Below are positions 23,188 to 27,112 of a stretch of 27,112 nucleotides of DNA, piece by piece. A model generated the notes under the pieces. The model was not told the DNA's origin. It searched no databases and saw only the letters and a list, made by a program, of their open reading frames with translations. The position numbers were made by a program, and so were the translations under genes. This DNA is from Candidatus Poseidonia alphae (GTDB lineage Archaea > Thermoplasmatota > Poseidoniia > Poseidoniales > Poseidoniaceae), in assembly GCA_002505405.1 (NCBI GenBank), contig DAVD01000032.1:1-27112 (forward strand), written 5' to 3'. How positions within the stretch are numbered: the stretch's first letter is position 1; every line of letters begins with the position of its first letter.

Positions 23188-24489
23188 ATGGTAACAGTGA
23201 ACGAGATTATCGATGAAGCAAATGCCATGGATACCTGGATGCAATGGTCAGCAGGGCTTCTCTTGACCTTGATTTCAGTGGGCATTGTCCGCTTTTTGAT
23301 GAAGAAAATCGTACTTGACTTCGTCAAAGCAACCTCGTTTGACTGGGATGACCAGTTGTACCGTCCGGTCACACAACGCATGTATTCCTTCATCATTTTC
23401 GCCGGCTTGCAACTCACCATGCTTTGGGTTATGGGCAAAGATGAGGACCTCAATGTAGCTTTAGACCCAATCTTTCAAGCGGTGTATATTCTTCTGTCAA
23501 CCTCTCTCGTAAGTGTTGCACTGAAGATTATGATTCCCGTTATTTTTGATAAATTTTCCAACCCCTCTTCAGTTACTGTATCGGGTAGTAATTCGTTGGT
23601 CATCTTCCTTCTTAGAGCGGCGGTCTGGTTTGGGGGGCTCTATCTGGCCATGGATGTGCTCGGTTTCGAACTCATGGGACTTCTTGCGTCTCTGGCGGTC
23701 TTTTCCCTTATCATCGGACTCGCCATGCAGCAGACCCTTGGAAACATCATCAACTCTTTCATGCTCGCTCTGGACCAACCCTTCGAGGTCGGTGACCGCA
23801 TCGAGGTGGACGGCGAAATAGGTTCTGTTGTTTCCGTAGGAATTCTCTCAACTAAGATTCTCACGAATGAAGAAAACCTTGTTGTCATCCCCAACAACAA
23901 TTTGATCAATTCCACGGTCGTCAACCATGCCCGTGGCGGTGGAGATGGGCAAGGTCGGAGAATTTCTTTGGTGATGGACATCGGCGTAGAATACGACGAA
24001 GACATTTCTCACGTCAAGTATACCGTTCTTCAACTGATGCGACAATGCCCCTATGTCATTGAGGCTCCAGAACCCCGAGTTCTCCTTAATGAACTTGGAG
24101 ACTTCGCCAAGGTCTTCCGACTGTACGGGTGGGTTGAGGACTATTCGGATGAATTCGTTGCAAAGGATTGGTTGTTGAAAAATATCGCAGAAAGCTTTGC
24201 CGAGGAAGGCATTGGCATACCGTTCCCAACGGCGGTTGAAATCGCATCGGACAATAAGGAGTCCTACAACAAGCAACGCAAAGCAACGAACGTGCGCCGT
24301 GCTCGACTGCAGATGATTAAGGAAGACAAAGCGCTTGAACGCGAACGCGCACAAGCGAAGTGGGAAATTGAAGCCATCACCGAGAAACTCAAGGACCCTG
24401 AATTGGAGCGAAGCGAAATCAATACTTTGGAAGAATCCCTCAGAGAATTGAACCGTGTCTTGAGCATGTTCGAAGCCGGGGATAGTTGA
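23188..24489 (+). CDS. mscS: MscS-family small-conductance mechanosensitive channel
   Basis: The 433-residue protein has about five hydrophobic helices. The last runs into the MscS pore and beta-domain signature: GLAMQQTLGNIINSFMLALD followed by PFEVGDRIEVDGEIGSVVSVGILSTKI and VIPNNNLINSTVVNHAR. An alpha/beta vestibule domain follows, then a charged coiled coil of about 80 residues (near 350-430) that exceeds short MscS proteins. It forms a heptameric channel that opens under membrane tension to release solutes on osmotic downshock. A GAGG site precedes the ATG. The HTH-10 regulator starts 15 bases after its stop, so the two are probably cotranscribed. Confidence 0.93.
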   Translation: MVTVNEIIDEANAMDTWMQWSAGLLLTLISVGIVRFLMKKIVLDFVKATSFDWDDQLYRPVTQRMYSFIIFAGLQLTMLWVMGKDEDLNVALDPIFQAVYILLSTSLVSVALKIMIPVIFDKFSNPSSVTVSGSNSLVIFLLRAAVWFGGLYLAMDVLGFELMGLLASLAVFSLIIGLAMQQTLGNIINSFMLALDQPFEVGDRIEVDGEIGSVVSVGILSTKILTNEENLVVIPNNNLINSTVVNHARGGGDGQGRRISLVMDIGVEYDEDISHVKYTVLQLMRQCPYVIEAPEPRVLLNELGDFAKVFRLYGWVEDYSDEFVAKDWLLKNIAESFAEEGIGIPFPTAVEIASDNKESYNKQRKATNVRRARLQMIKEDKALERERAQAKWEIEAITEKLKDPELERSEINTLEESLRELNRVLSMFEAGDS

Positions 24490-24504
24490 AGAAGAGGTGA
24501 CTTA

Positions 24505-25179
24505 ATGTACCGGGTCCCGTTCATGATAGGTATGGACTCGGTGGATTTGCGATACATGCAAATTGAAATCACCCTCGACTCGGGAAGATACCTACCAGGA
24601 GTTGTACTTACAAGCGATTTCAATAGAGTGGAGTTTCTAACAAGAATGAGCGCCTCCTCAGACGGAATTAATGCGCTTATCCGTGTCGATTACGATGACG
24701 CTTCAATTCTTGAAAAAGAACAAAATGCGTTTAAAATTTTAAAAATCTTAGATCAAAACGCCCATTCCGCCCTTTGTGAGGTCCTGGCTTCAGGACCGTT
24801 ATCACTTGTTTTTGCTACCCTTGATCATGCGTGGTGGGTTACGCCTACATTTGTCCATCCGCAAGGAATGACACTGACGCTCCGAGGCACCAGAGACGCT
24901 CTACGTCAAGCGCGTGAAGATCTCAATGCCCTTCTTGGAGACGGATTTAAGATGAAGCTAGGCGCTGAATCCTTGCATAATCCAGAATTTATTGAGTTGC
25001 TTCCAGAGCGTCAACGAACGGTATTGGAAAAGGCCATTGAAATGGGTTATTATGACCGACCTCGCCGCTGCACTCAACGAGACATCGCCAATTCTCTCGA
25101 CATCAAACAAGCCACAGTGAGTGAGCATCTACAGTCTGCTGAAGCGACCATCATTCATGCGTTCACAACCGAGCCGTGA
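24505..25179 (+). CDS. HTH-10 (bacterio-opsin activator-like) transcription regulator
   Basis: A 224-residue protein with a C-terminal HTH-10 domain at about 170-222: LPERQRTVLEKAIEMGYYD, CTQRDIANSLDIKQATVSEHLQSAE. This is the typical archaeal Bat-like wHTH (the pattern L-T-x-R-Q-x-x-x-L-x-x-A-x-x-x-G-Y-Y-x-x-P-R). The N-terminal 165 residues are an alpha/beta region (LRYMQIEITL, then ILDQNAHSALCEVLASGP) likely to sense a ligand or make protein contacts. A GAGGTGA site four bases before ATG 24505 supports this start. It is coupled to mscS, so an envelope or osmotic stress role is plausible. The codons just after the start contain an inverted copy of the 14-bp element seen upstream of mscS and of the giant surface gene. 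Confidence 0.85.
   Translation: MYRVPFMIGMDSVDLRYMQIEITLDSGRYLPGVVLTSDFNRVEFLTRMSASSDGINALIRVDYDDASILEKEQNAFKILKILDQNAHSALCEVLASGPLSLVFATLDHAWWVTPTFVHPQGMTLTLRGTRDALRQAREDLNALLGDGFKMKLGAESLHNPEFIELLPERQRTVLEKAIEMGYYDRPRRCTQRDIANSLDIKQATVSEHLQSAEATIIHAFTTEP
24517..24530 (-). promoter_or_regulatory. 14-bp element, inverted copy in the regulator 5' end
   Basis: CCGTTCATGATAGG is the exact reverse complement of 25198-25211. It lies in codons 5-9 of the HTH-10 gene. If translation began at ATG 24532 it would instead sit just upstream. Could be an autoregulatory site, or chance. Confidence 0.35.
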
Positions 25180-25197
25180 GATGACTTTGGACGCCCA

Positions 25198-25211
25198 CCT
25201 ATCATGAACGG
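25198..25211 (+). promoter_or_regulatory. 14-bp element upstream of the giant surface-protein gene
   Basis: CCTATCATGAACGG ends 36 bases before ATG 25248, exactly the distance seen for the near-identical element before mscS. It is an exact reverse complement of the site in the regulator gene. Confidence 0.45.
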
Positions 25212-25247
25212 TATTAGTCCTTAAGCGCGTAAGACAATGGCTTGTCT

Positions 25248-27112
25248 ATGTCCAGCGCACGCCACGCGAATTTCAACCGAGCCGTCGTTTTATCGCTCTT
25301 GATGATGATGATGACCCAAGTGGGTTATCTTGAATCCATGAACCCGTGGACAAACGGCGAAGAAACGCTGGACCAGAGCACCGACGTTCTCGAAACGGGA
25401 GGCGCGGGCGCAAGCAACTTCACCGCCAGCGTCGAAGGTGCGGAACTCACAGTCGGTGTGCCAATGACCAACATCACCTTCCAATACAATTCCAGTGCGG
25501 CGAGCGGCTCTGGCAGTGGCTCAAATCAATCGAGTTTCGTCAATAACATCGGACTGAGAAACACATCGGGTTCAGCCACTCAAATGATCAATGGGACAGC
25601 CATCACACCGATTGAATTCTCTCTTGAATGGGACAATTTCTCCCTCCCAAGTAATCTGAGTTCCAATGAAAAGGTGACATTCCCGTTCGACCATTCGTTC
25701 AACGACACATCGTCCACGCCCATGGAAAACTCAACCACTTCGAACCTCACCTACGACCGACACGGCCGAGAAATGCACGCCCTGGATGATGAAGTTCTTT
25801 ACGGTTGGAGTGCGACAAATCGCAGTGAATTGGCAATCAATTCAAACAGCATTTCACTCTCTCTTTGGGTAAAGCCAACCAATGTTGGGACAGAGCAAAC
25901 GATCATCAATAACCATCCACAATACAACTTAAAATTAAATGCAAACGGGGAGATCAACTTCAGATTACGTCAAACTGGCAACGGAGCGTGGAACGACCAT
26001 TATTCGAGCATACAACTCGAGAATGATGTGTGGTATCACATTGGCGTATCCGCAACGTACAGCAGCGGTTACGTGGTGAATTTCTACGTGAATGGGTCGT
26101 CTGATGTCACGCGAACATCATCAGGTACTCAATTTACATCAACGTCAGGGACTTTAGACCTTCTCACAGACTTTGATGGTGTTCTTGATGACCTGTACAT
26201 ATACGACGGAATCCTCTCTGCATCGAATTTTACCACACTGATGGATGTCGGTGAAATCACGTGGGATATTTCGCCCGCTCTTCCGAGTGAATTGTCGCTG
26301 GATACAATCACAGGGACAATCACTGGAACACCTTCTGGCTCCCAAGGCTCAGGCCAATACACGGTGTATGCCAACTCCTCCACGACTTCCTATTCGCGAA
26401 CATTCAACCTGAGTTTGAATTCATTCATGACCAACCTCACCAATGCAACAAGTTGTGTTGCTTCTCCAAGCCTACCAAACGGCTTGAACATCGACAGCAG
26501 CACGTGCACCATCAGCGGTACACCAACGGTTGCGACGAGCAACATGACCTACACGGTCACCGCCAACATCAGCAACGTAACCTACCAGACAACGGTATGG
26601 CTCTCAAGCGCTTACCTACCACTCACGCCAAGTGTCGAAGGTGCAGAACTCATCCTCGATGAGGCCATGACCAACATCACCTTCCAATACAACGCCAGTG
26701 CAGCAAGCGGTGCAACAAGTTGTGTTGCTTCACCAAGCCTACCAAACGGTTTGAACATCGACAGCAGCACGTGCACCATCAGCGGTACACCAACGGTTGC
26801 GACGACAAACACGTCCTACAATGTGACCGCCGTCATCGGTGGAACGACCTTCCAGACGGCCGTGTGGTTCTCCACGTCTTACCTTGAACTTACACCGAGC
26901 GTTGAAGGTGCTGACCTTACAGTTGGGCAGGCCATGACCAACATCACCTTCCAGTACAACGCCAGTGCGGCAAGCGGCTCAGGCAGCGGTTCCGGTAGCG
27001 GCTCAGGCACCACAACCAACGGCAACGGAACAACATGGCAGGTGGCTGATATCAACAGCGGATCGTCCGCCAGTAACTCCGGATCATTCATGGAGATACT
27101 CGTCGGTGATAC
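25248..27112 (+). CDS. Giant secreted/surface repeat protein with LamG and Ig-like domains (partial, runs off the window)
   Basis: The frame from ATG 25248 stays open to the window end (621 codons seen). The N-terminus has a basic stretch, then a short hydrophobic core (VVLSLLMMMMTQVGYL), a signal peptide. A first 27-residue SVEGAEL repeat is followed at about 145-330 by a LamG/concanavalin-like domain (SLSLWVKPTN, WYHIGVSAT, GVLDDLYIYDG). Then come putative Ig (He_PIG-like) units with LPNGLNIDSSTCTISGTP. N-x-S/T sequons are very frequent, fitting an N-glycosylated archaeal surface protein. It is probably adhesive or a sugar-polymer-binding protein. The 14-bp element before it is shared with mscS. 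Confidence 0.85.
   Translation, partial: MSSARHANFNRAVVLSLLMMMMTQVGYLESMNPWTNGEETLDQSTDVLETGGAGASNFTASVEGAELTVGVPMTNITFQYNSSAASGSGSGSNQSSFVNNIGLRNTSGSATQMINGTAITPIEFSLEWDNFSLPSNLSSNEKVTFPFDHSFNDTSSTPMENSTTSNLTYDRHGREMHALDDEVLYGWSATNRSELAINSNSISLSLWVKPTNVGTEQTIINNHPQYNLKLNANGEINFRLRQTGNGAWNDHYSSIQLENDVWYHIGVSATYSSGYVVNFYVNGSSDVTRTSSGTQFTSTSGTLDLLTDFDGVLDDLYIYDGILSASNFTTLMDVGEITWDISPALPSELSLDTITGTITGTPSGSQGSGQYTVYANSSTTSYSRTFNLSLNSFMTNLTNATSCVASPSLPNGLNIDSSTCTISGTPTVATSNMTYTVTANISNVTYQTTVWLSSAYLPLTPSVEGAELILDEAMTNITFQYNASAASGATSCVASPSLPNGLNIDSSTCTISGTPTVATTNTSYNVTAVIGGTTFQTAVWFSTSYLELTPSVEGADLTVGQAMTNITFQYNASAASGSGSGSGSGSGTTTNGNGTTWQVADINSGSSASNSGSFMEILVGD
25428..25508 (+). repeat. 81-nt coding repeat (SVEGAEL unit), copy 1
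   Basis: This encodes 27 residues (SVEGAELTVG ... MTNITFQYNSSAASG). Copies 2 and 3 are at 26631-26711 and 26898-26978. The three share a nearly invariant ATGACCAACATCACCTTCCA core. Confidence 0.8.
26444..26978 (+). repeat. 267-nt tandem repeat in the surface-protein gene
   Basis: A 95-base block at 26444-26538 recurs at 26711-26805 with two mismatches. The SVEGAEL unit recurs at 26631-26711 and 26898-26978. Both offsets are 267 bases (89 codons), so this is one tandem repeat made of an Ig-like unit plus an SVEGAEL unit. The near identity points to recent duplication or gene conversion. The array may continue beyond the window. Confidence 0.85.

Noticed and set aside
26444..26805. Direct repeats resembling an array
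   Set aside because: They are in frame, encode Ig-like units and have coding spacers of protein-repeat length, so they are not CRISPR.

Overview
The window reads as a marine euryarchaeal chromosome segment, most likely Marine Group II (Candidatus Poseidoniales). The clearest lineage evidence is the archaeal information-processing cluster on the minus strand: ribosomal protein L21e, RNA polymerase subunit F (Rpb4), DUF655 and the KsgA/Dim1 rRNA dimethyltransferase, preceded by archaeal Pus10. Supporting evidence is a histone-fold protein, a bacterio-opsin-activator type HTH regulator, TATA-like boxes about 25 nt upstream of several start codons (leaderless style), and a signal-peptide, N-glycosylation-sequon-rich surface protein with LamG and Ig-like repeats. 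No rRNA, tRNA, CRISPR array, transposase or integrase was seen.

Layout. (1) 1-1236 is an accessory stretch: two copies of an 81-85 bp structured element flank an unrecognised two-helix membrane protein. It ends at about 1237, where a C-terminal remnant of an HxlR-like regulator (minus) abuts a fasciclin gene (plus) that has lost its 5' end. (2) 2363-5575 holds mixed single genes: a DsrE-like protein, a membrane-anchored DNase I-fold enzyme, an NTF2/SnoaL-like protein, an orphan amino-methyltransferase and a small membrane protein. (3) 5674-9274 is a plus-strand run: M24 peptidase, a small Cys/His protein, a double histone-fold-like protein, a thioredoxin-like protein and a polytopic membrane protein. 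(4) 9264-18147 is a long minus-strand run. In transcription order it is Pus10; then L21e-rpoF-DUF655-ksgA; then a HhH/coiled-coil/zinc-ribbon protein, a 2Fe-2S ferredoxin, a small membrane protein and CorA; then exonuclease VII large and small subunits and a MIP18-like protein. (5) 18231-21350 is a large RND/MMPL-type transporter. (6) 21480-27112 is a plus-strand accessory region: an HNH-nuclease protein with a repeated C-terminal module, MscS, an HTH-10 regulator, and the start of a giant repeat-containing surface protein that runs off the window.

How it fits together. The core minus-strand genes serve ribosome, RNA polymerase and RNA-modification functions. Exonuclease VII, the histone-fold protein and the orphan methyltransferase act on DNA. 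MscS, CorA, the RND protein and the surface proteins belong to the envelope. The points most worth a second look are: the paired structured elements at the left edge; the double truncation at about 1237; the HNH protein with its duplicated (possibly triplicated) unknown module; the SAP-like insertion in Pus10; the double histone-fold protein; and a 14-bp element placed at the same distance upstream of both mscS and the giant surface-protein gene, with an inverted copy at the start of the regulator gene between them.
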